Below are positions 57,023 through 64,000 of a DNA stretch of 64,000 nt, in pieces. The position numbers and the translations under genes are program-made. The notes below the pieces were generated by a model, which saw only the letters and a program-made list of their open reading frames with translations, made no database searches and was not told where the DNA came from. Source of the stretch: Planctomycetota bacterium. GTDB taxonomy: Bacteria > Planctomycetota > J058. The DNA is taken from positions 38,104 to 102,103 of the forward strand of contig JAMLIC010000032.1 of NCBI GenBank assembly GCA_023954375.1. Reading direction: 5' to 3'. Numbering within the stretch: position 1 is the first letter of the stretch; every line of letters begins with the position of its first letter.

Positions 57023-58701
57023 GCGCGGCGGTCAGCGGGGCGCGGCCCCGGCCGCGGCCGCCGACGGAGGAGCGGCCCACCGAGCGGCCGGCCGCCGTGG
57101 CGCCGCGCCGCGGCCTCTCCGGCGCGTTCGCCCGCGGCGCCGGGGGCGTCTTCGCCCTCGTGCGCCGCCTGGCCGGCATGACGCTGGCGTCGCGGGCGCT
57201 CGGCTTCGTCCGTGACGTGCTCATGGCCACGACGCTCGGCGCCGGCGCCTGCGCCGACGCGTTCCTGCTCGCCTGGACGCTGCCGAACCTCGCCCGGCGC
57301 ATCTTCGGCGAGGGCGCCTTCTCCTCGGCGCTCGTCCCGGTGTTCGTCGACGCGCGCGCGCGCGGCGACCACGACGGCGCGCGGCGCCTCGTCGGCGGCG
57401 CCGTCGTGCGCCTGGGGGTGGCGCTCGCGCTCCTGACGCTGCTCCTCGAGCTCGCCTGCGCCGGCCTGCGCTCGGGCCCGGGGCTCGCCGCCCTGGCCGC
57501 GCTGGGCGTCGCCGAGGCGGGCCTGGCGCGGGCCGACCTGGCCCTCGACCTCACGCAGCGCCTGCTCCCCTACCTGCCGTTCGTGTGCCTGGCGGGCGTC
57601 CTGGGCGGCGCGCTCCACGCGCTCGGGCGCTTCGCCGTGCCGGCGCTGGCCCCGTGCGCGATCAACGCCGCCTGGATCGCGGCGCTCCTCGTCCTCGGCC
57701 CGCTCGTCCCCGACCCCGTGCAGCAGGTGCGCCTCCTGGCGGCGGTCCTCTCGGTCGTGGGCGGGGTCGAGCTCCTGGCGCACCTGCGCGACCTGCGCCG
57801 CGCCGGCGTGCCGGTGGCGCCCGCGACCCCGGACCCGGCCGCCTGGGCCCGGGTGCGGCGCATGTTCGGCGGGCTGCTCCTCGGCGCCGTCCTCTTCCAG
57901 GCCAACGCCCTCATGGACTCGTTCGTGGCCTACGCGCTCGTGCCCGAGGGGGGGACGAGCGCGCTGTTCTACGCCAACCGCCTCACGCAGCTGCCGATCG
58001 GCGTCCTGGGCGTGGCGCTGGCCACGGCGATCTTCCCCGAGGTGGCCCGGCGGGCGAAGCAGGGCGACCTGACGCAGGCAGGCGCCCTCGTCGACCGCGG
58101 CGTGGCCGTGGCCGCCTTCGTGGCCCTGCCCGCGGCGCTCGGCCTGGCGGCCCTCGCCGGCCCGCTCGTCGACCTGCTCTTCCGCCGCGGCGCCTTCGAC
58201 GCGGCCGCCGCCGAGCGCACGGCGCGCGTCGTCTTGCTGCTCGCGCCGGCGGTCGTGGCCGCCTGCGCCACGCCCGTGATCGCGCGCGGCCTGCACGCCG
58301 AGGAGGAGGTCGCCCTGCCCGTGCGCGTGGGCGCCGCCTGCGTGGGCCTGAACGTGGTCCTGGGGCTCTCGCTCGTCGGCCCGCTCGCCGAGGCCGGCCT
58401 GGCGCTGGCCACGTCGGTCTCGCAGACGACCGGCCTCGTGGCCCTGGCCTGGCTGGCGCGCCGCCGGCGGCTGGCCCGGGGCGAGCGCCCGGCCGGGCGC
58501 GAGACGCTGGCCGCCTTCGGCCGGGCCCTGGCGCTGTCGACCGTGATGGCCGCGGCCGCCTGGGGCGTGCACGCGGCGCTCCCCGGCCCGGCGCTCGCGC
58601 GCGTGGTCGCCGCGGTGCTCGCCGGCGCCGCCGTCTACGCGGCCGGGGCGCTGGCGCTGCGGGCGCCGGAGGCGCGGGCGCTGCTCCAGCGCGGGGCGTG
58701 A
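57019..58701 (+). CDS. murJ: Lipid II flippase MurJ (MviN family)
   Basis: A 560-aa membrane protein with the MOP/MATE-type fold (about 14 hydrophobic segments). The entry segment LASRALGFVRDVLMATTLGA, then ADAFLLAWTLPNLARRIFGE and GAFSSALVPVF, matches MurJ closely, including the Arg residues facing the central cavity. Moves lipid II across the inner membrane for peptidoglycan synthesis. N-terminal ~40 residues are Pro/Arg-rich and extra. GTG 57019 overlaps the thiE stop, an odd operon partner. Convergent with the FHA gene, six bp apart. Confidence 0.95.
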   Translation: MSAAVSGARPRPRPPTEERPTERPAAVAPRRGLSGAFARGAGGVFALVRRLAGMTLASRALGFVRDVLMATTLGAGACADAFLLAWTLPNLARRIFGEGAFSSALVPVFVDARARGDHDGARRLVGGAVVRLGVALALLTLLLELACAGLRSGPGLAALAALGVAEAGLARADLALDLTQRLLPYLPFVCLAGVLGGALHALGRFAVPALAPCAINAAWIAALLVLGPLVPDPVQQVRLLAAVLSVVGGVELLAHLRDLRRAGVPVAPATPDPAAWARVRRMFGGLLLGAVLFQANALMDSFVAYALVPEGGTSALFYANRLTQLPIGVLGVALATAIFPEVARRAKQGDLTQAGALVDRGVAVAAFVALPAALGLAALAGPLVDLLFRRGAFDAAAAERTARVVLLLAPAVVAACATPVIARGLHAEEEVALPVRVGAACVGLNVVLGLSLVGPLAEAGLALATSVSQTTGLVALAWLARRRRLARGERPAGRETLAAFGRALALSTVMAAAAWGVHAALPGPALARVVAAVLAGAAVYAAGALALRAPEARALLQRGA

Positions 58702-58707
58702 CCCGCC

Positions 58708-59619
58708 TCACGAGGCGCGGGCGACGCCGTCGAGCCGCCGCGCCGCGTCCATGAGCAGCGGCGCGATGGCGTGGGTGGTGGCGGTCGGCTCGATGGCGCG
58801 GGCGACGAACCGGTACGTCCCGGCGCGCAGGGCCAGGAGCCGGTCGACCGCGGCCGGCCCCACGGCGCGACCGAACGTCGCATCGACGATGCGCCCCTCC
58901 CGCACCCGCACGGTCGCGTCGCCCGTCGGCGCCTCGACGACGAGCTCGCCCGTGCGGCGGTTCAGCTCGACGAGCTGGAGGAGCTCGTGCAGCTCGGTCC
59001 GCATGATGGAACCCTCGAACGGCGCGGCCGCCCTGGAGCATCCGGAGGCGCCCGGCTCGTGGGCCGTGAACGTGAGCGGCGGGGTGGTCGGGTCGAGGGA
59101 GGCGAGGAGGGCGTCGGGCAGCATGAGCTGCAGCCAGACGTGGTCGGCCACGCCGATGATGTCCCCGTCCGCCAGGGCGACGGTCTCGCCCCAGCGGACC
59201 TTCTTGCCCGCGACCCGGGTGCCGTTGCTCGAGCCGGCGTCCGAGACCGACCAGCGTCCGTGCCGACGCTCGAGCAGGAGGTGCCGCTTCGAGACCGTCG
59301 GCAGCGGCAGGCAAATGTCCGCCCCGATCCGGCCGACCGTCACCACGTCGCCACCCGCCCGGGCGCGCACGAGCGCGCAGCGCCCCAGGAGGGAGGTCCG
59401 CCCATCGACGGGGCGCTCCCAGCGGGTGACCAGCAGCGGCTCGGGCGGGATCATGTCCGCCACCGCCCGCGCGCCGACCACGCGGGCGGCGTCGCGCAGC
59501 CACGCCCAGTCCATGAAGCCGCCCGTGGCGAGCGTGAGGGCGTTCAGCGGACCGGGGTCGGGGCGCGCGCGTGACGTCGTGCGTGGCGGCGTGTGGGACC
59601 TCCGGGCCGGCTCCTGCAT
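58708..59619 (-). CDS. FHA domain fused to DUF4388
   Basis: A 303-aa soluble protein. Residues ~80-155 form an FHA domain: VGRIGADICLPLPTVSKRHL and SSNGTRVAGK give the conserved Gly-Arg, Ser-x-x-His and Ser-Ser-Asn-Gly-Thr, so it should bind phospho-Thr. The C-terminal ~120 residues (LHELLQLVELNRRTGELVVE, VRVREGRIVDATFGRAVG) are a DUF4388 domain. Excellent ribosome-binding site AAGGAGGGATCG before ATG 59619. A likely reader of the Ser/Thr kinases encoded nearby. Divergent from the phosphatase. Confidence 0.88.
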   Translation of the reverse strand: MQEPARRSHTPPRTTSRARPDPGPLNALTLATGGFMDWAWLRDAARVVGARAVADMIPPEPLLVTRWERPVDGRTSLLGRCALVRARAGGDVVTVGRIGADICLPLPTVSKRHLLLERRHGRWSVSDAGSSNGTRVAGKKVRWGETVALADGDIIGVADHVWLQLMLPDALLASLDPTTPPLTFTAHEPGASGCSRAAAPFEGSIMRTELHELLQLVELNRRTGELVVEAPTGDATVRVREGRIVDATFGRAVGPAAVDRLLALRAGTYRFVARAIEPTATTHAIAPLLMDAARRLDGVARAS

Positions 59620-59770
59620 CGATCCCTCCTTGTCCGTGCAGGGACAGCAAGAGGGGGCCCCCACCCGGCGGGCCTCGGTCCCGGGCAGATGCGGGCGGCC
59701 GGGGGCGACGCGGAGGGCGAGGCTCCCCGGCCGGCCTCGCGCGTCTCCCCACCGGCTGTGGAGAGACAGG

Positions 59771-59799
59771 TTGCCCGGGCGGGGGCGGGCCCGGAGAAT
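59771..59799 (+). promoter_or_regulatory. Promoter TTGCCC-17-GAGAAT, leaderless start at 59808
   Basis: TTGCCC (59771-59776), 17 nt, GAGAAT (59794-59799), then 8 nt to ATG. The rest of 59620-59770 is the divergent promoter region of the FHA gene. Confidence 0.5.
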
Positions 59800-59807
59800 C
59801 GGCCGCG

Positions 59808-60425
59808 ATGGCCCGGCTGATCGTCATCCGCCACGGCGAGACGGAGTGGAACCGCGACCGCCGGGTCCAGGGGCACACCGACGTGCCGCTCTCGGAGATC
59901 GGCCGCGACCAGGCGGCGGCCGTGGCCGAGGTCGTGGACGCGGAGGTCCCGACCCGTCCGAGCGGCGCCCGGGCGCTCCTCTACGTGAGCGACCTCCTGC
60001 GCGCCCGCGAGACGGCCGCGCCGATCGCCCCGCTCCTGCGCGCCGCGCCGCGCCGGCGCGCCGACCTGCGGGAGCGCGGCATGGGCGCCGCGGAGGGGCG
60101 CACGTTCGAGGACCTGGCGCGTGAGCACCCCGAGGCGACCGCCGCCTACCGCTCGCACGCCGACCGCGACGCGCTCCCCGGGAGCGAGCCCCTGGCCGCC
60201 TTCCGGGCCCGCGTCCTGCAGGCGGTGGCCGACATCGCGACGGTCGCCGACGAGGACGCCCTGCCGGCCGTGGTCGTGACGCACGGCGGCGTGCTGCACG
60301 TCGTGCTCGAGGAGGCGCTCGGCCGCGACAAGCGCTTCATGATCAGCAACACGGCCCTCTACCGCTTCGAGGTCGCGCCGCCGGCGGCCTGGGGCGAGCC
60401 GCCGCGGATCGCGCGGGTGACGTGA
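59808..60425 (+). CDS. Histidine phosphatase family protein
   Basis: A 205-aa cytosolic enzyme of the phosphoglycerate-mutase-like histidine phosphatase superfamily. The catalytic RHGETEWN (His9) begins near the N-terminus; the second Arg (DLLRARETAAPIA), Glu (DLRERGMGAAEG) and second His (VVVTHGGVLHV) are in place. Close relatives act on phosphosugars, alpha-ribazole phosphate or 3-phosphoglycerate; substrate not determined. Leaderless start: GAGAAT ends 8 nt before ATG 59808. Confidence 0.9.
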   Translation: MARLIVIRHGETEWNRDRRVQGHTDVPLSEIGRDQAAAVAEVVDAEVPTRPSGARALLYVSDLLRARETAAPIAPLLRAAPRRRADLRERGMGAAEGRTFEDLAREHPEATAAYRSHADRDALPGSEPLAAFRARVLQAVADIATVADEDALPAVVVTHGGVLHVVLEEALGRDKRFMISNTALYRFEVAPPAAWGEPPRIARVT

Positions 60426-60740
60426 CCTGCGACGCGTGATGCGCTCGCGAGGGGCGGCGATCGGCGCCAGAGGCGGCCGGAGATTCGCCAGGCAGCTGCC
60501 TGGACGGCCCGGGCCGACTCCGGCCGGGGGTCCCTGTGCTCGGCCGCCGATCCACCCGTAAGTCCTCGAAATGTGAGATGGAAGCGGCCGAGCACACGGA
60601 TCCCCCGGCGTCAGCGATGAGGCTAGAGGGCCGGCAGGAAGGCCGCGAAGCGGCTCTCCGGACGGCCCTCCAGTCCCGGACCGGCACGCACTGGCCCGTC
60701 CGTCCCCATCGCTCGCTCTGGCGCACGGGGCATGTGCAGC
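60423..60740. repeat. Decayed copy of the 186-bp repeat, interrupted
   Basis: TGACCTGCGACGCGTGATGC and the following GCTCGCGAGG resemble the start of the 186-bp unit; the unit's middle (CCCCATCGCTCGCTCTGGCG) recurs at about 60697-60722. Between them lies unrelated DNA with a perfect 16-bp palindrome CCAGGCAGCTGCCTGG (60488-60503) and a perfect 13-bp inverted repeat, TGTGCTCGGCCGC (60535-60547) and GCGGCCGAGCACA (60584-60596), around a 36-nt loop. From 60741 to 61078 nothing convincing is seen except GAGGGGGCGG, the ribosome-binding site of the next gene. Confidence 0.6.
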
Positions 60741-61078
60741 GCGCCGCGATCGCTCGAGGGCGAGGTCCTCTCGCCAGGACCTGGCGGTCTCCGCAAGAAC
60801 CAGCTCTCCCGGGAGCACACCGAGGTGCTGCACCCCTACGTGCGCGAGAGGCCCTCGAGCTCTGGCCCGCCGCGCAGGTGGACGAGGACTTCTGACCGTC
60901 TCGGGCGCCGAGGACGGGACGCCCGACCTCCCGCCTTTCGCCCGGCGTGTAAACGCCGCTTGACCGCTTGACACGCGCCGGCCACACGCCGGCGCACGAC
61001 CTACGTCCGGTCCGCGGTTTGTGTCTGCCGCGCGCGCGCCCGGCCGGCGGGCACCGGCGCGCGCGAGGGGGCGGACGG

Positions 61079-63787
61079 GTGGCGCACTTCGACTTCGCGC
61101 GGCGGCGGCTGACCTGCAAGGTCGTCTACTGCGGACCGGGCCTCGCCGGCAAGACGACCAACCTCGAGGCCGTCCACGCCCAGGCGCCGGCCGGCCGCCG
61201 GGGTGAGCTGTGCTCGGTCGCCACGCAGGGCGACCGCACGCTGTTCTTCGACTACCTGCCGCTCGAGCTGGGGCGCCCGGGCGGGCTCACCGCCAAGCTC
61301 ATGCTCTACACGGTGCCCGGGCAGGCCACCTACGCCTCGACGCGCACGCTGGTGCTCGCCGGCGCCGACGGCATCGTGTTCGTCGCCGACTCCGACCCCG
61401 CCCGCCTCGACGACAACGTCGAGGCGCTGGCCGAGCTGCGCCGCAACGTGGCCGCCGTGGGCCTGTCGCTCGACGAGCTGCCGCTCGTCTTCCAGTGGAA
61501 CAAGCGCGACCTCCCCGGCGCGCTGCCGACGGCCACGCTCCGCGAGCGGCTCGAGGCGGGCGGCCTGCCCGCGTTCGAGGCCGTGGCCGCGCGCGCCGAG
61601 GGGGTCGCGCCGACGCTCCAGGAGATCACGCGCCTGGTCCTCGCGCGGTGCGAGGACGACCTGCGCCGGCCCTGCCCGGCCGCCCTCGACGAGCCGCCGC
61701 CCGCGCCCGCCCCGCCCCCCGCCCCCGACGAGGACCGGGCGGCGCAGGCGGACCTGCGCGCCCGCCCGACCCTGCTCGAGTCGGCCGTCCCGGAGCCGGC
61801 GCCCGAGCCGGCGGCGCCCGAGCCGCTGGCGCCCGCGCGCGACGCCGTCCCCCGGGGGCTCCTCCTGGGGCAGGTGATCGGCGGCTGCCGGATCCTCGCC
61901 AAGCTGGGGGAGGGCGGCATGGGCGCCGTCTACCTCGCCCGGCACGAGATGCTCGGCAAGGACGTGGTCGTCAAGGTGCTCAAGCCCGAGCTGGCGCGCC
62001 AGCCGCGCAGGGTCGAGCGCTTCCTCCTCGAGGCGCGCGCGGCGGCGCGCGTCGAGCACGACAACGTCGTGCGCGTCCACGACGTGGGCACGACCGACGA
62101 CGGGCTCCACTACATCGTCATGCAGCGCGTCGAGGGGACCGACCTCGAGCGCCGCATCCGCGAGCGCGGCCCGCACGACCCCGACGAGGCCACGCGGCTG
62201 GTCCTGGCCGTGGCCCGCGCCCTCGAGGCCCTGCACGCGGCCGGCCTCGTCCACCGCGACGTGAAGGCCGAGAACGTCGTCGTCACGCCGTCGGGCGAGG
62301 TCAAGCTGATCGACTTCGGCCTGGTGAAGGACCTCACGTCCGAGGCGAACCTGACCCGCCCGGGGGCGCTCATCGGCACGCCGGCCTACATCGCGCCCGA
62401 GGTGGGGAGGGCGGCGACGATCGACGGCCGGGCCGACATCTACTCGCTCGGGCTCACGTACTACCACCTGCTCACCGGGCGGGCCCCCTTCGCAGGATGT
62501 GAGGTGCACGACGTGATCTTCGGGCGCGCGCGCCTGCGCCGGCCCGAGGCGCTGAACCCGGCCGTGCGCCCCGGCCACCGCCGGGCGCTCGGGCGCATGA
62601 TCGCGCGCGACCGCGACCGCCGGCACCCTGACGCCGGGGCGCTCGTCCGCGACCTCGAGGCGCTCCTCGCCGGGGCCGCGCTCGACGTCGCCGAGGACGA
62701 CGCCGTCTGGGCGGCGCGGACGCCGGCGCGCGGAGAGCGGCGCGCCTCGTCGGGGCGCCAGCGGGCCGCGCGCGGCGGGATGCCGACGAGCGGGCCGAGC
62801 GGGCCGTCGTTCGCCGAGGTCGCGCGGGCGCTGGCCGACCCCTCGCGCCGCGTCGGCGGCCACGTGCTGCTCGAGGTGCTCGACGCCGCCGGGCCGGGCC
62901 TCCTCCATCGCGGCTGGGACCTCGCGCGCGGCGCGCCGGCGCTCGTGCGCACGCTCGACCGCGGTCGCGACCGCCTCGCGCCGGCCGCCGAGCGGGCCCT
63001 CGCCGCGGCCAGGCGCCTGCGTCATCCGGCCCTGGCGCCGCTCCTCGACCACGGCGTGGTCGACGGCCGCCTGTTCGTCACCTGGGACGGCGCGGAGGCC
63101 GCCGGGGCGCGCACGCTCGAGGCGCTCGCGGGGACGCTCGCCCCGGCGCAGGTGGCGCGCGTCGGTCACGACCTCGCCGCCGCGCTGGCCCACGCGCACG
63201 AGCGCGGGGTCGTCCACGGGGCGCTCACCCCCGCCAGCGTCCTCGTCCTCCCCGGCGGCCGCGCCCTGCTCCTCGACCTGGGCCTCTCCCCGGCCGAGGG
63301 CGCGACGCCGCTGGGGCGGGCGCGGCTGGGCGCCCGCCTCGAGCGGGCGGGCTGCCCCGACCCCGACGACGCCGGCCCGCAGGGCGACGTGCGCGCCCTC
63401 GGCGCCGCCCTCTGGCGCGCCCTCGTCGGGCGCCCGCCGTCGGGCGGCTCGGCGGCGAGCGCCGCGCCGACGGCCGCCTCGAGCGCGCCCGACCTCCTGG
63501 CGATCTGCCGCCGGGCCCGGGAGGGCGGCTACGCCGACGCGACCGACCTGGCGCGCGACCTCGACCGCCTCCTCCAGGGCGAGCCCCCGCGCGCCCGCGA
63601 GCGCTCCCTCGTCGCCCTGGCCCGGCGCTCGCCGCGGGTCGCCGTCGCCGGCGCGATGACGCTGTCGGTCGTCGTCGGGATGCTCCTCGGGTCGGCCTGG
63701 CGCGCGGCGGCGACGAGCGACGCGGAGCGCGCGGAGGCGCGGAGCTCCGAGGACACCGAGGGGATCTCGAGCCAGGGAGCTCGCTGA
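61079..63787 (+). CDS. MglA-like GTPase - Ser/Thr kinase - pseudokinase - membrane anchor fusion
   Basis: A 902-aa protein. Residues ~10-195 are an MglA-type Ras-like GTPase: P-loop CGPGLAGKTTNLE, FFDYLPLELG, VPGQATY and WNKRD. After a Pro-rich linker a full kinase (~265-530) has GEGGMGAVY, VVVKVL, HRDVKAEN (about 389-396), DFG and IAPE. A second kinase-like domain (~595-830) has HGALTPASV for the catalytic loop and LDLGLS for DFG, so it is a pseudokinase. A transmembrane helix (VAGAMTLSVVVGMLLGSAW) at ~856-875 ends it. GAGGGGGCGG is the ribosome-binding site. MglA-type GTPases control polarity; coupling to a kinase suggests GTP-dependent phosphorylation. Confidence 0.9.
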   Translation: MAHFDFARRRLTCKVVYCGPGLAGKTTNLEAVHAQAPAGRRGELCSVATQGDRTLFFDYLPLELGRPGGLTAKLMLYTVPGQATYASTRTLVLAGADGIVFVADSDPARLDDNVEALAELRRNVAAVGLSLDELPLVFQWNKRDLPGALPTATLRERLEAGGLPAFEAVAARAEGVAPTLQEITRLVLARCEDDLRRPCPAALDEPPPAPAPPPAPDEDRAAQADLRARPTLLESAVPEPAPEPAAPEPLAPARDAVPRGLLLGQVIGGCRILAKLGEGGMGAVYLARHEMLGKDVVVKVLKPELARQPRRVERFLLEARAAARVEHDNVVRVHDVGTTDDGLHYIVMQRVEGTDLERRIRERGPHDPDEATRLVLAVARALEALHAAGLVHRDVKAENVVVTPSGEVKLIDFGLVKDLTSEANLTRPGALIGTPAYIAPEVGRAATIDGRADIYSLGLTYYHLLTGRAPFAGCEVHDVIFGRARLRRPEALNPAVRPGHRRALGRMIARDRDRRHPDAGALVRDLEALLAGAALDVAEDDAVWAARTPARGERRASSGRQRAARGGMPTSGPSGPSFAEVARALADPSRRVGGHVLLEVLDAAGPGLLHRGWDLARGAPALVRTLDRGRDRLAPAAERALAAARRLRHPALAPLLDHGVVDGRLFVTWDGAEAAGARTLEALAGTLAPAQVARVGHDLAAALAHAHERGVVHGALTPASVLVLPGGRALLLDLGLSPAEGATPLGRARLGARLERAGCPDPDDAGPQGDVRALGAALWRALVGRPPSGGSAASAAPTAASSAPDLLAICRRAREGGYADATDLARDLDRLLQGEPPRARERSLVALARRSPRVAVAGAMTLSVVVGMLLGSAWRAAATSDAERAEARSSEDTEGISSQGAR

Positions 63788-63795
63788 CTGACCTC

Positions 63796-63995
63796 GGTGC
63801 GTCCTCGGCCGACCCGGGCCGGTCCGCGCTCGGTCGTCCTTCGAAACGGCCGCGCCACCCGAGCACACCTCGCCGCGCCTCCGCAGCGAGAGCCCCAGGC
63901 GAGGCGGAGGAGGGCGAGGCGATGCCGCGCGAAGGCGAGGGAAGGCGGCCTTCTGGCCGCCGACCGAGACTGAGCGGCCGGGGGGGGGGGGGGGC
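63796..63995. repeat. Dispersed intergenic repeat, family A, copy 3
   Basis: Matches 2300-2545 over nearly its length: CGAGCACACCTC, CGCAGCGAGAGCCCCAGGCG, GAGGCGGAGGAGGG, GATGCCGCGCGAAGG and the GGCGGCC-TTCT-GGCCGCC hairpin (63944-63961). It ends in a run of 15 G (63980-63994), longer than in the other copies. No gene lies after 63787. Confidence 0.75.
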
Positions 63996-64000
63996 GGCCC

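Noticed and set aside
60536..60895. Short plus-strand ORF of 119 codons after the phosphatase
   Set aside because: No ribosome-binding site or leaderless box, composition unlike neighbours, and it overlaps repeat-derived DNA.
63980..63994. Run of 15 G at the window end as a biological signal
   Set aside because: Other copies of the repeat have 4-5 G here; a slippage or assembly effect is the simpler explanation.

Overview
The window is bacterial chromosome with very high G+C (clearly above 70% by eye) and dense, mostly short-spaced genes. No rRNA, tRNA, integrase, transposase, phage or CRISPR locus was seen. The gene content suggests a large-genome, signalling-rich bacterium: four proteins with eukaryotic-type Ser/Thr kinase folds (one fused to a formylglycine-generating-enzyme-like domain, one to an MglA-type GTPase), four DUF4388 proteins, degenerate HD-GYP proteins, an FHA protein, Rhs/YD repeats and pilin-like proteins. 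Planctomycetota or a Myxococcota-like lineage fits, but no marker gene settles it. At least eight genes start 6 to 9 nt after a TANNNT/GANAAT box with no room for a leader, so leaderless transcription appears common here.

Layout. 1-2137 (minus): ABC-2 permease (partial) and its ATPase. 2541-7610: SirB1/transglutaminase-like protein, MalQ, kinase-FGE fusion, small lipoprotein. 7714-10938: aldehyde dehydrogenase and a divergent GMC (cholesterol-oxidase-like) oxidoreductase. 10939-14495 (minus): two prepilin-like proteins, a PilX-like protein and a secreted helical-repeat protein. 14988-22562 (plus): a tightly overlapping four-gene operon of two P-loop GTPases, a GAP1-like partner and a membrane protein with Ig-like domains; it resembles the predicted double-GTPase/GAP1 conflict systems and is the best candidate for an undescribed system. 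22798-30356 (plus): DUF4388-TPR protein, sugar-nucleotide epimerase, DUF4388-TPR-PEGA protein and a membrane pseudokinase. 30470-31185: a non-coding array of nearly four identical 186-bp units with mutually exclusive hairpins. 31386-35413 (minus): NikR-type regulator and a TPM-domain coiled-coil protein. 35479-43084 (minus): a Cus/Czc-type heavy-metal RND efflux operon (Cys-rich secreted protein, CusB, CusA, CusC). 43134-44201 (minus): PilZ-like protein. 44401-49032: large secreted Rhs/YD-repeat protein. 49223-54086: three-gene signalling operon built on degenerate HD-GYP and receiver domains. 54209-55696 (minus): Ser/Thr kinase. 55979-58701: thiamine phosphate synthase and MurJ. 58708-60425: divergent FHA-DUF4388 protein and histidine phosphatase. 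61079-63787: GTPase-kinase-pseudokinase-membrane fusion.

Intergenic DNA carries three repeat families: (i) the 186-bp array plus a decayed copy near 60423; (ii) an element of about 190-250 bp with a GGCGGCC/GGCCGCC hairpin at 2300, 31205 and 63796, two copies of which abut the stop codon of a minus-strand gene; (iii) long imperfect inverted repeats built on CGGAGG words at 22581, 31901, 49035 and 54092. Gene starts were chosen from ribosome-binding sites, -10 boxes and 4-bp overlaps. All functions are read from motifs by eye; no database search was possible.
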